IMG/VR virus record: IMGVR_UViG_3300048044_000070
Location: 1 to 23,167 of that record
Source: a virus
Length of the DNA: 23,167 nt
Reading direction: 5' to 3' (one strand)
In this document: positions 4,611 to 12,277 of the stretch, one piece after another
Position numbering within the stretch: the first letter of the stretch is position 1
Layout: each line of letters starts with the position of its first letter
Notes under the pieces: model-generated
Seen by the model: only the letters and a program-made list of their open reading frames with translations
Databases searched by the model: none
Told to the model about the DNA's origin: nothing
Position numbers and translations under genes: made by a program

Positions 4611-6373
4611 TACTCATCCTCATATCTTAGTGAACTGAAACCACCTGATAATTGAACGATCATTTTTCGATCAAATGCACTATTAAGTTCATTTCTATGA
4701 CTAATGATATATAACGCTAACTTTTCTTCGCGCGCTTTGTGCTTCAACATCTTTGCCGCCGCCTGAACACTAATATCATCTAATCCAACATCTAGTACTT
4801 CATCAAGTAGACATATATTTACATGATCATGCATGCTCTGTAATACGTCTCTGAATGCAAACGAAAGGGCAATGTTAACACACGCCTTTTGTCCGTTTGA
4901 TAAGTTACCAAAATCAGCTTCATGCCCAAATTGGGAAATATTTGCAGTCATCTCGTGAGTAAATTCAACTGTGTGAGGTAACCCTAAATCAACCAAATAC
5001 TTTTGCATTCTCTGATTTAGGAATGGAATATTCTTGTTAAGTATTGCCTTACGAACGAAACTATCTTTCTTTGTAAGTAGCTTGAGTAAGAATGTTTGAT
5101 GTGTAAGAGATAGGTTAAGTTCATTAACTGTAGACATATCCTTTTCATCAAGTTTGATAGCTTCTAATTCCTGTAAAGGATCTAAGAAAGGATTAACGGC
5201 ACTCATTAAATCGGCACACTTTGTTTGTAATTGTGTGATACTGTTTTTGATTTGTAGTAGTTGTTCAAGATTTTCAACTGCAAGTTTTGCTTTCAGTTTC
5301 TTGTAGTTGCTTGACTGTTTCTTGACTTCGCCGGCTGCTTCTCTATATTTGAGAGATACAGCTGTATGATTTTCTTGTGCTTTGTGTAGAGCTGCTTCAA
5401 TCTTCTTTTTATCCTTTGTAGCAATATGGAAGTCTTGTTTACAATATGGGCAATGACCACTATCTAAATGTTTAAGTTCGTGTGACAAATCTGTCATCGT
5501 TTTCTGGATTGTTGTAATTTCTGCATCAGATTTCATTTGCTCTTGAATTACTTGTTCAAGTTCAGTTTCTAATCTTTCAAGTTCTTCCAACAACAATCGT
5601 TGCTCTGTAACATCAATTACTTTTAGTCCCTGGATTTGTGTGTTAAGTTTTTCAATCTCTTTAAGATTGTTAGCTTCCCAATTACTGACACGCAGACGTG
5701 CAGCTTCCAACTGCTTTGCGTAACGTTCGTGTTCCTTTTCAAGCTGTTCATGTCGTTCATTAACAGCTTCTAAGGCAAGTTCTGTATCTTTGATGATAAC
5801 CTTTAAGGCTTCAGCTTTTGTGGATAGCGTTACAATATCAAACAACTCTTCAATAATGTCGGTTTGATTTGTTTGTGATGCATGACGGGTTGGCAGATCA
5901 AAGAATGGAGTATGTGTAGCAGAGAATGTTACAATACGAACGAATAACTCATACTTGATACCAATGATTTCAATAATTTTATCATCAGCTTTGCTGGCTG
6001 GAGTAATATCTTCCCCATCCTTAATGATTTGAATGAGATTGCCAGCACCAGCTTTTGTTTTCCTTCCACGCGTTACAACATACGTGCTTCCATCTTTTTC
6101 AAACTCAACACTAACAATCATGTTCTTCTTATTAACCCAGTTAATAAGATTATCAAGTTTCTTGATTGTTGAAACAGGTTTGTCGTACAGACAATATACA
6201 ATAGCATTAAGTAGTGTTGTTTTTCCAACACCATTTGATCTTATCCCATTTGCTGTATTGTCAAGATTTTCACCTGACATGAAAATTGTTCCAGGACGAT
6301 CTAATTCAATTGTCGTAGGTACTGCACCATATGACATGAAATTTTGCATCGTCACTGATTTGAATACTATCAC
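4610..6373 (-). CDS. 46: gp46-like recombination nuclease ATPase subunit (SbcC/Rad50 family)
   Basis: A 587-residue SMC-like ATPase that with the gp47-like subunit should resect DNA ends for phage recombination-dependent replication. Seen in order: N-terminal P-loop SNGVGKTT with K51; coiled-coil arm about 185-300; zinc hook CPYC at 308-311; return coiled coil about 318-390; ABC signature LSNGQK at 491-496; Walker B CLLDE ending at E525; H-loop ISHR with H559. The length is close to T4 gp46 and much shorter than bacterial SbcC. Translation starts at GTG (6371-6373): an in-frame stop lies two codons upstream, and AAGGGG sits six bases before it. It follows the gp47-like gene by 24 bases and overlaps the next small gene by one base. 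Confidence 0.95.
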   Translation of the reverse strand: MIVFKSVTMQNFMSYGAVPTTIELDRPGTIFMSGENLDNTANGIRSNGVGKTTLLNAIVYCLYDKPVSTIKKLDNLINWVNKKNMIVSVEFEKDGSTYVVTRGRKTKAGAGNLIQIIKDGEDITPASKADDKIIEIIGIKYELFVRIVTFSATHTPFFDLPTRHASQTNQTDIIEELFDIVTLSTKAEALKVIIKDTELALEAVNERHEQLEKEHERYAKQLEAARLRVSNWEANNLKEIEKLNTQIQGLKVIDVTEQRLLLEELERLETELEQVIQEQMKSDAEITTIQKTMTDLSHELKHLDSGHCPYCKQDFHIATKDKKKIEAALHKAQENHTAVSLKYREAAGEVKKQSSNYKKLKAKLAVENLEQLLQIKNSITQLQTKCADLMSAVNPFLDPLQELEAIKLDEKDMSTVNELNLSLTHQTFLLKLLTKKDSFVRKAILNKNIPFLNQRMQKYLVDLGLPHTVEFTHEMTANISQFGHEADFGNLSNGQKACVNIALSFAFRDVLQSMHDHVNICLLDEVLDVGLDDISVQAAAKMLKHKAREEKLALYIISHRNELNSAFDRKMIVQLSGGFSSLRYEDE

Positions 6374-6397
6374 CCATCACCCCTTATAATTTTTCTT

Positions 6398-7462
6398 TTA
6401 TTGTGTCTTCAAACTGGTATAGATATCAATCAACTTTTGATTGTTGATATGGTCACTATCAATCTCTGTCAACATATGTTTAACCAATTCATCGACAGTT
6501 TTTAATTTGTCGTATTCGGGTTTATTCTCTGGGTTAAACTCAGATTGTGTTTGTGAGACAGCATCCTTAATTTCTGATGTTTCTTCTAGGATGAATTCTC
6601 TTAGTGTAAATTTTTCTGTAAACTTCTTTTTCAAGTATGTACTCTCTTCGAAAGAGATAGGAAGGTCAACTAAGCATCTCACTCTTGCATCGGTATACAG
6701 GGTGGTTGTATTATCAAGTACATTAGATAATTTAGTCTTGATGTACTTGGGACAATCAGCCCAATCTTCCCATGTTGGTTCTTGTTTAATATGATCGTAG
6801 AACATCATTCCACGAGCGAAGTCTCCAGCATCACTATAATCCATAGGGAATGTATTTCCCATATAGATAATATTCTGGTTTGCTTGACGCTTGTGAAAAT
6901 GTCCTGAAATAATATGTTTAGGTCCTTTGAAATTACCTGCATCTGGACCGAATGGCATTACATGTCCACCTGTTACGATGAATCCTTTAAATTCAAAATG
7001 ACCAGCCCAAAAAGGTAAAGACAAAAATTTCTCCAATCCTGGATACTCTTCGTGGAACATATATGGGCTAAACAAAGCCTTACCTTCAATCTCTTCAACA
7101 ATAGTTGGATGTTCAATTACCTTGAAGTTCTTAAATTCTTGGAAGTGAACAATTGAATGAACCTCTCTTGTATGGCGTTGATACAGGTCATGATTACCAA
7201 TAACAAAGTACACAGGCAATCCCATGTTGTTTAGTTTCTTTGCACCATGGTAGGAATAGTTAAGAGTTGAAATATTTAAAGCACTGCGATTTTCATTCCA
7301 ATCACCAAGGAATGCTATGTAATCAACCTTACCATCTTTTTTGACTTGATCACAAAACCAATCAATATAGTTCAAGCAGTCTTGATTATGTTGTGGTGAA
7401 TTTCCCTTCTTTCCAAAATGGATGTCTGTGCAAAAAGCTCCACGTTTTAATGTCTTTTTCAT
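6398..7462 (-). CDS. 47: gp47-like recombination nuclease subunit (SbcD/Mre11 family)
   Basis: A 354-residue metallophosphoesterase, partner of the gp46-like ATPase. Nuclease motifs in order: TDIHFG (D13, H15), FLGDWNENR (D54), VIGNHDLY (N90, H91), AGHFE near H155, and SGHFHKRQ (H188, H190). Together they form the two-metal active site. The C-terminal third (about 250-354) is helical and charged, fitting the capping and ATPase-binding region of the family. The length matches T4 gp47 well. The ATG at 7460-7462 follows the sigma factor stop codon after nine bases, with a weak AAAGAA ribosome site. Confidence 0.95.
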   Translation of the reverse strand: MKKTLKRGAFCTDIHFGKKGNSPQHNQDCLNYIDWFCDQVKKDGKVDYIAFLGDWNENRSALNISTLNYSYHGAKKLNNMGLPVYFVIGNHDLYQRHTREVHSIVHFQEFKNFKVIEHPTIVEEIEGKALFSPYMFHEEYPGLEKFLSLPFWAGHFEFKGFIVTGGHVMPFGPDAGNFKGPKHIISGHFHKRQANQNIIYMGNTFPMDYSDAGDFARGMMFYDHIKQEPTWEDWADCPKYIKTKLSNVLDNTTTLYTDARVRCLVDLPISFEESTYLKKKFTEKFTLREFILEETSEIKDAVSQTQSEFNPENKPEYDKLKTVDELVKHMLTEIDSDHINNQKLIDIYTSLKTQ

Positions 7463-7471
7463 TGTTATTCT

Positions 7472-8209
7472 TTAGTATGCTTCTGGTGTTATTGATTCTT
7501 CTTCATCATTAGGACTTGGAATAAATGGATCTACATCCTCATGTAATTTTGTAGGCGCATCAATCACTTCATGGTCCGCCGCTTCTGTATTTGCATGTTT
7601 ATCTTCATATTCGTATTGAAACGAAAACGAAGGTGTCAACCCCTTGTCAACCAACACTTCATCCTTAATATCGCGTTGTCGCTTTTCTTGGTTTAGGTAT
7701 TGGATAAACGAATTCTTAATACATTGTGTGAAGAATGCAAACGGATTTGAACTCTTCGCTGGATCAAAAGCACTCCACGTCTTAACCAACATTAGCATAG
7801 CGTAGCTCTGCATGTCATCATTATATGTGTAGTTAGCAAAATTGCCCTTCTTTGCATATCTTGATGTTAATAGTTGTAGCATCTTTGCAAGCTCGTTCGA
7901 CATCATCATTTTCTTCTTGCTTAAGATAACTTGAGCGAGTAGATCACGATTATTCAAATACTTAACCGGACGCTTCGATGGGGCAAAAATCTTTTCAACA
8001 GCTTCAGCTAACTTAGGTGGCAAGGTAGAGATTTCAGCTTCCTCTTTTAATTCTTGAGGAACTTCAATAACATCAACCTTCTTTACTTTTGGTTTGTAAT
8101 AAGATTTGTATTTCTTCTTTACAACCTTTTTAACTGATTTCTTAGCTTTTGGTTTGTAATATGACTTTTTTGGAGCAGTCTTTGTTTTAGTCTTTTTGAC
8201 CTTCTTCAT
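7472..8209 (-). CDS. 55: gp55-like late-transcription sigma factor with a lysine-rich N-terminal extension
   Basis: Predicted to redirect host RNA polymerase to phage late promoters. Numbering from the ATG at 8209 (245 aa): the conserved gp55 core runs from about 100 to 185, with NYTYNDDM at 126-133, a tryptophan-containing segment LVKTWSAFDP, NPFAFFTQ at 155-162 and KNSFIQYLNQEKRQRDI, resembling sigma region 2. Residues 2-45 are extremely lysine-rich and contain SYYKPK twice. The C-terminal 50 residues are acidic; T4 gp55 uses its C-terminus to contact the sliding clamp, but that exact motif is not recognised here. A TTG at 8263 would extend the frame, but the ATG at 8209 is preferred because AGGAG lies about 10 bases before it. 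ATAAATA boxes elsewhere in the window fit its expected target. Confidence 0.9.
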   Translation of the reverse strand: MKKVKKTKTKTAPKKSYYKPKAKKSVKKVVKKKYKSYYKPKVKKVDVIEVPQELKEEAEISTLPPKLAEAVEKIFAPSKRPVKYLNNRDLLAQVILSKKKMMMSNELAKMLQLLTSRYAKKGNFANYTYNDDMQSYAMLMLVKTWSAFDPAKSSNPFAFFTQCIKNSFIQYLNQEKRQRDIKDEVLVDKGLTPSFSFQYEYEDKHANTEAADHEVIDAPTKLHEDVDPFIPSPNDEEESITPEAY

Positions 8210-8235
8210 TATTATTATTCTCCTATTAGTGGGTG

Positions 8236-8263
8236 AGTATACGTGAAAAAATGTAGCGATCAA
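8236..8263 (-). promoter_or_regulatory. Sigma70-like promoter for the sigma factor / recombination operon
   Basis: On the minus strand TTGATC (8258-8263), a 16-base spacer and TATACT (8236-8241) lie about 27 bases upstream of the sigma factor ATG. The -35 is identical to the helicase promoter. Transcription would start near 8229, leaving a short leader with AGGAG. No strong internal terminator is seen before the RuvC-like gene, so it may drive the whole minus-strand operon. Confidence 0.65.
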
Positions 8264-8267
8264 CGTT

Positions 8268-8275
8268 CATAAATA
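8268..8275 (+). promoter_or_regulatory. Late promoter box CATAAATA before the baseplate cluster
   Basis: CATAAATA differs by one base from the T4 late consensus TATAAATA. It lies 33 bases before the first plus-strand gene, predicting a start near 8281 and a leader with AAGGA (8296-8300). It shares the 98-base divergent region with the sigma factor promoter. Confidence 0.7.
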
Positions 8276-8307
8276 CCCTGACAAATTGTGTGATTAAGGA
8301 ATAGCAA

Positions 8308-9006
8308 ATGGCAACTAATGCAAATCAAGTGTTGGATGAAATTACTGTAACGGCTTCGCGTGTTACTGACTATAAGGTTAAGTTGACTCGTGCGGCTTCT
8401 GCAAATCTACCATCTAACCAAATCGAACGAGTTGTGTGGGACGCTACTCCTGAATTTAGCGAATCGCGTCAAGTTATGTACAAGAACATAGAACCAGTTC
8501 ATGCACCTGGTGCTATATATCAATACGGAAGTACGGGTTCACGCACGTTTTCAATTGAGGGTAAATTCATATCTCGTTCGGTAAATGAAGCTACAAGAAC
8601 ACTGGCTTACATTCAATATTTAAGAACATGGGCAATGCCAGTATTCGGAACAGCAGGTACAGCAGTTGGTGAAGACATTTTAGGTGCACCACCTTCAGTA
8701 TTATTCCTAACAGCATATGCAAGAAATAATCCAGGCGATAACCAAACATCGAAAACTGTTCCAATTGGTAATGGGTCGAGTTCATCAACACCAGCAATAG
8801 GAAATAACATTTACAACGTTCCTGTTGTTATTACAGGTTTGAATATTCCATATCCATCAGACGTTGATTATATTCCAACAATAAACAATATTCCAGTTCC
8901 AACGATCATACAAGTTTCGGTTCAATTAGTTGAAACACATTCACCTAACGCATATTTGAACTTTAACATTCAAGATTTTAAGCAAGGTAGTTTGATAAAC
9001 TTTTAA
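8308..9006 (+). CDS. Tail-tube-like baseplate hub or tube initiator protein (gp48/gp54-type, tentative)
   Basis: A 232-residue protein with a tube-fold look: an N-terminal beta region, the strand-turn-helix FSIEGKFISRSVNEATRTLA followed by YIQYLRTWAMPVFG, then PPSVLFLTAY, and C-terminal strands VPVVITGLNIPYPSDVDYI and TIIQVSVQLVETHSP. The pattern of a beta strand, a helix with a tryptophan-containing end and a long closing strand resembles tail tube, tube-initiator and hub-ring proteins of contractile phages. It opens the baseplate operon two bases before the gp53-like gene. AAGGA lies seven bases before the ATG. The structural role is likely; the exact T4 counterpart is uncertain. Confidence 0.6.
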   Translation: MATNANQVLDEITVTASRVTDYKVKLTRAASANLPSNQIERVVWDATPEFSESRQVMYKNIEPVHAPGAIYQYGSTGSRTFSIEGKFISRSVNEATRTLAYIQYLRTWAMPVFGTAGTAVGEDILGAPPSVLFLTAYARNNPGDNQTSKTVPIGNGSSSSTPAIGNNIYNVPVVITGLNIPYPSDVDYIPTINNIPVPTIIQVSVQLVETHSPNAYLNFNIQDFKQGSLINF

Positions 9007-9008
9007 TT

Positions 9009-9389
9009 ATGGCAACATCTAACACAACAGTCTTTACAACTCAACCAACAAGCTCTGTAGAAGTTCCACTATCTCGTTATGTACAGGGTGGGTTGACAGA
9101 TGTATATCCTACACGTTTGGGATGGTGGGATGGTGTGACATTTACTACGGCATCAGATGATTTGAAGTTTGTTCTTCAATCTAGATATCATCAACGTCCT
9201 GATCTTCTTGCTTATGATACATATGGTAAATCAACCTTAATGTGGGTTGTACTTCAATATAATGCCATCGTTGATATTAACGAAGAATTCATTACAGGTG
9301 TTCCTATAATTTTACCTTCAAAGTCTCGCTTGTTTTCATCAATTCTGATAAACCAAACTGGAGGAAGTCCCGTTTCAACATCTTCATAA
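9009..9389 (+). CDS. 53: gp53-like baseplate wedge subunit
   Basis: A 126-residue protein with the gp53 signature: GWWDGVTFT (38-46), then KFVLQSRYHQRPDLLAYDTY (53-72), followed by LMWVVLQYNAIVDINEEF (77-94) and a closing GVPIILPSKSRLF. T4 gp53 clamps wedge proteins together through a LysM-like fold. The first 25 and last 18 residues are Thr/Ser-rich and less conserved in type. It is shorter than T4 gp53. It sits two bases after the previous stop codon and 20 bases before the hub gene. No strong ribosome site is visible, so coupling to the gene before it is likely. Confidence 0.88.
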   Translation: MATSNTTVFTTQPTSSVEVPLSRYVQGGLTDVYPTRLGWWDGVTFTTASDDLKFVLQSRYHQRPDLLAYDTYGKSTLMWVVLQYNAIVDINEEFITGVPIILPSKSRLFSSILINQTGGSPVSTSS

Positions 9390-9409
9390 AATAGGCAAAT
9401 TATAATCAT

Positions 9410-12268
9410 ATGGCAGTAGAAACAATAACACAACAATCACCAGTAGCAGCGACAACCGATCGCGCCGACAACTTTGATAACCCACTAAGAAAATACGCTA
9501 GTTATTCTTATCATTTTATTTTAGTTGCTATTGATAGTACAGATATCCTTACTTACACTGGACAATCACAGCCAAATAGTAATTCAAATACTACGACTGC
9601 AAATAATGCAAGTACTACAAATAATACTAGTGGTACGATTGGAATCAACTCTATTGATTTCTATGAACGTCCTTCAGGACCAGATCCTCGTGCAGTTAAG
9701 TCGTGCCTAGTTGGTAATTATTCAATCGTTATTGATACACGATACGATACAGACTTTTTTATTCAAGATGCTGAATGGGGAACGGCCTTCATCGGCAATG
9801 CTCGTGATCCTACCTCAACGTTTGGTTTGAACACATATGTTAATGATGGTGTGTTAAACGTTATTGAACCTCGAGGTGTTAACTTCCTCAATGTATTAGC
9901 ACAAACTGCAAGCAATAAGTATCTTGGACTTGATCCAAGCGTAATGCCATTCCTGCTTAAGATTATTTTTGTTGGTCACAATGATGATGGAACTGTAGAT
10001 CAAATCACAAACATTCCTCCGTATGGTATCCTAATTACTAACATTGAAGGTAATATTGATGCAACTGGATCAATGTATAAGCTTTCTTTTTGTGGTTGTG
10101 ATAATGGTGCAGGATGGACACAAATCTATCTAGGAATGACAGATGGTATTGGATTTACCTTTGGTGGTAGAAATCCAAGTAACTATGGTGCTCCATATAC
10201 ACTTGAAGAACATCTTCAAACATTCCAAGAGCAAATGAATCATGCATATCTTGCTCGCCGTAATGTTATTATTCAAAACCTGTTGGCTTCTTCTGCACAT
10301 GTTGATCTTTCAAAGACGGCAAAAATTACTTGGAAGATTGTGCTTGAGCCAAGTAGTATTGTTTTACAGAATCTAAAAGATTTTGGTACGTTGATTCCAG
10401 ATACGGGCAAACCTGGTGGTAGTAGTAACCCATATCAATATATTGGAAAGAAGGATGGTGGTGTTGTTGATCTAATCGATAAGTTAATGGCAAGTTCTGC
10501 AACTTGGGCAAAATATCAGGTGGAAGGTGATCCAAATGTAGTTACATTACCAAAAAATGGTACTCCAAAATACTCTTATAAGATTACAACAGAATTTCAA
10601 AGAACAAGTCCTGACAAAGGTGATAACTCTATTACAATTATCTATTATGTGTCAGAGTATCAATATCAAGCAGTTGATCTTACACCTTCAGAAGAAGGTA
10701 ACGCACAATCACAAACATTAGACTTATCTAACAGCACGGTTTATACATTTGATTATATTTACACTGGTAAAAATGCTGATGTCATTCACTTGGATATGAA
10801 TTTGTCCATGGGATTAGCATTGTGGCAAAATTTAATTACAGCAAGATCTCTTCCTAACCAACAGTTGGACGTAACAGGAAAAATTCTTACGCCTGATTTC
10901 GTACCAATACTTACTCCATCGGGTGCTTTAAATCCTAATAATGAAATTCGTCTTGGTACACCAATTTGGCCACCAGCATATTCAGATTATGCTGATTCAT
11001 TGAAAGAACATTTGAACCAACCATCTGTACAAACAGCAGATGCTATTTGGCGTCAGTTTGCAGGATACCAATCTGTTAATACAAAAATGGTAATTCATGG
11101 CAACCCATTATTCCTTCAGAAATTTACAAATCCAAGCAAGTATGGTCCTGACTATGTAAAAGTCAATATTAAAATGCCAAGTACAACAGATGATATCTGG
11201 GAGTATGAACAAAGTTCTAATCCAACACCAGGTGGATACTATAAAACATTTTGGTATGATGGATACTTTAATATTATAACGGCACAGAATAAATTTAATG
11301 ATGGGCAATTTACACAAGAATTGAATTTGTGGCAAGTACCTGGTATTTCGGCAAGCATGCAATCAGTAAATGATAAGGATGAATTGACTGGTGTTGGTAC
11401 ACCATCTGTATCAAGTGTTTATACACCACAAAAACAATCGATAACATCAACAGCATCAACACCGCCTAATCTTTCTACGAATACAAATCCAATAACACCT
11501 GGAAGATCATTAGGACATAAAACAGGTACTGGTATATCACCATCAAGCAATACCTTGTTCGTTCAAATGTATTACAACCAAGCATTAGCGGCAAGTCAAC
11601 GTGTTGCAGCAACTTATGGAACACCTCCAATCGATCCAAACTATATTTTAGCAGCTGCAGCTGTTGAATCAACCCATCCAGGTGGAAACTGGGGATCATC
11701 AGGTTTAACTACTGGCTATAATAACTTCTTTGGATTTAAGGCATTTCCAAATAATCCTAATAATGCATTCTGGACAGGACAAATTGTTCCACTACAGACA
11801 ACCGAAGTTGTCCATGGTGTAACAACACCTACAACTGCAAACTTCAGAGTCTATTCTGATGCACAAAGTAGCTTTAGTGACTACGCAAGATTGATTTCAC
11901 AAAGGTATGGTAACGCTGATTCATCAACAACAATTCAAAATTATGCAAATGCTGTTCAGAATAAACCTGGTGGTGGTAGCTATTCAACAAATCCAAATTA
12001 TCAGGCATTGTTAATTTCTGATTATAACCAGATATTAACTATCGAAGCTGCTCTTGGTATTACACCTAACATGCCCTATACAGGACCCAATGCAACGGGT
12101 GCATCTTCACAGGCAAACGCTTCACCATTTTTAGCATCAACAACACAACCAAACAATACTGTTGCACCAGCAACACCAACATCATATTCAGCAACAGATC
12201 GATTAGTTCAAGATGCTGCTGTAACTCAAAAGACACTAATAACAGTACTTGCAGGAAAAGCACATTAA
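9410..12268 (+). CDS. Baseplate hub protein (gp27-like) with C-terminal GH73 glucosaminidase domain
   Basis: A 952-residue two-part protein. Residues about 25-660 are beta-rich and resemble gp27/gpD-type hub proteins, including YTYTGKNADV-like text near 449-460 (read as YIYTGKNADVIHLDMN) and a closing FNIITAQNKFNDGQFTQELN segment. A Ser/Thr/Asn/Pro linker follows (about 665-705). Residues about 708-885 form a GH73 (FlgJ-type) peptidoglycan N-acetylglucosaminidase: AAAAVESTHP with probable catalytic E753, YNNFFGFKA near 771-779, and FRVYSDAQSSFSDYARLI, all family hallmarks. The enzyme would open the cell wall locally during injection. The next gene is the spike, which here has no lysozyme domain, so lytic activity seems moved to the hub. 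The GH73 call is strong; the gp27-like call is moderate. Confidence 0.85.
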   Translation: MAVETITQQSPVAATTDRADNFDNPLRKYASYSYHFILVAIDSTDILTYTGQSQPNSNSNTTTANNASTTNNTSGTIGINSIDFYERPSGPDPRAVKSCLVGNYSIVIDTRYDTDFFIQDAEWGTAFIGNARDPTSTFGLNTYVNDGVLNVIEPRGVNFLNVLAQTASNKYLGLDPSVMPFLLKIIFVGHNDDGTVDQITNIPPYGILITNIEGNIDATGSMYKLSFCGCDNGAGWTQIYLGMTDGIGFTFGGRNPSNYGAPYTLEEHLQTFQEQMNHAYLARRNVIIQNLLASSAHVDLSKTAKITWKIVLEPSSIVLQNLKDFGTLIPDTGKPGGSSNPYQYIGKKDGGVVDLIDKLMASSATWAKYQVEGDPNVVTLPKNGTPKYSYKITTEFQRTSPDKGDNSITIIYYVSEYQYQAVDLTPSEEGNAQSQTLDLSNSTVYTFDYIYTGKNADVIHLDMNLSMGLALWQNLITARSLPNQQLDVTGKILTPDFVPILTPSGALNPNNEIRLGTPIWPPAYSDYADSLKEHLNQPSVQTADAIWRQFAGYQSVNTKMVIHGNPLFLQKFTNPSKYGPDYVKVNIKMPSTTDDIWEYEQSSNPTPGGYYKTFWYDGYFNIITAQNKFNDGQFTQELNLWQVPGISASMQSVNDKDELTGVGTPSVSSVYTPQKQSITSTASTPPNLSTNTNPITPGRSLGHKTGTGISPSSNTLFVQMYYNQALAASQRVAATYGTPPIDPNYILAAAAVESTHPGGNWGSSGLTTGYNNFFGFKAFPNNPNNAFWTGQIVPLQTTEVVHGVTTPTTANFRVYSDAQSSFSDYARLISQRYGNADSSTTIQNYANAVQNKPGGGSYSTNPNYQALLISDYNQILTIEAALGITPNMPYTGPNATGASSQANASPFLASTTQPNNTVAPATPTSYSATDRLVQDAAVTQKTLITVLAGKAH

Positions 12269-12277
12269 GGATATTGT

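Noticed and set aside
6033-6389. 118-residue plus-strand frame
   Set aside because: It is antisense to the P-loop region of the gp46-like gene, with no ribosome site or motif.
8210-8263. TTG start of the sigma factor at 8263
   Set aside because: The extra 18 codons cover a good sigma70-like promoter and an AGGAG ribosome site placed for the ATG at 8207-8209.
8591-8810. Minus-strand reading frames under the first baseplate gene, and similar antisense frames across 9254-22308
   Set aside because: They lie opposite strongly supported structural genes, have no ribosome sites or recognisable domains, and show repetitive Leu/Tyr/Ser-rich composition typical of the reverse strand.
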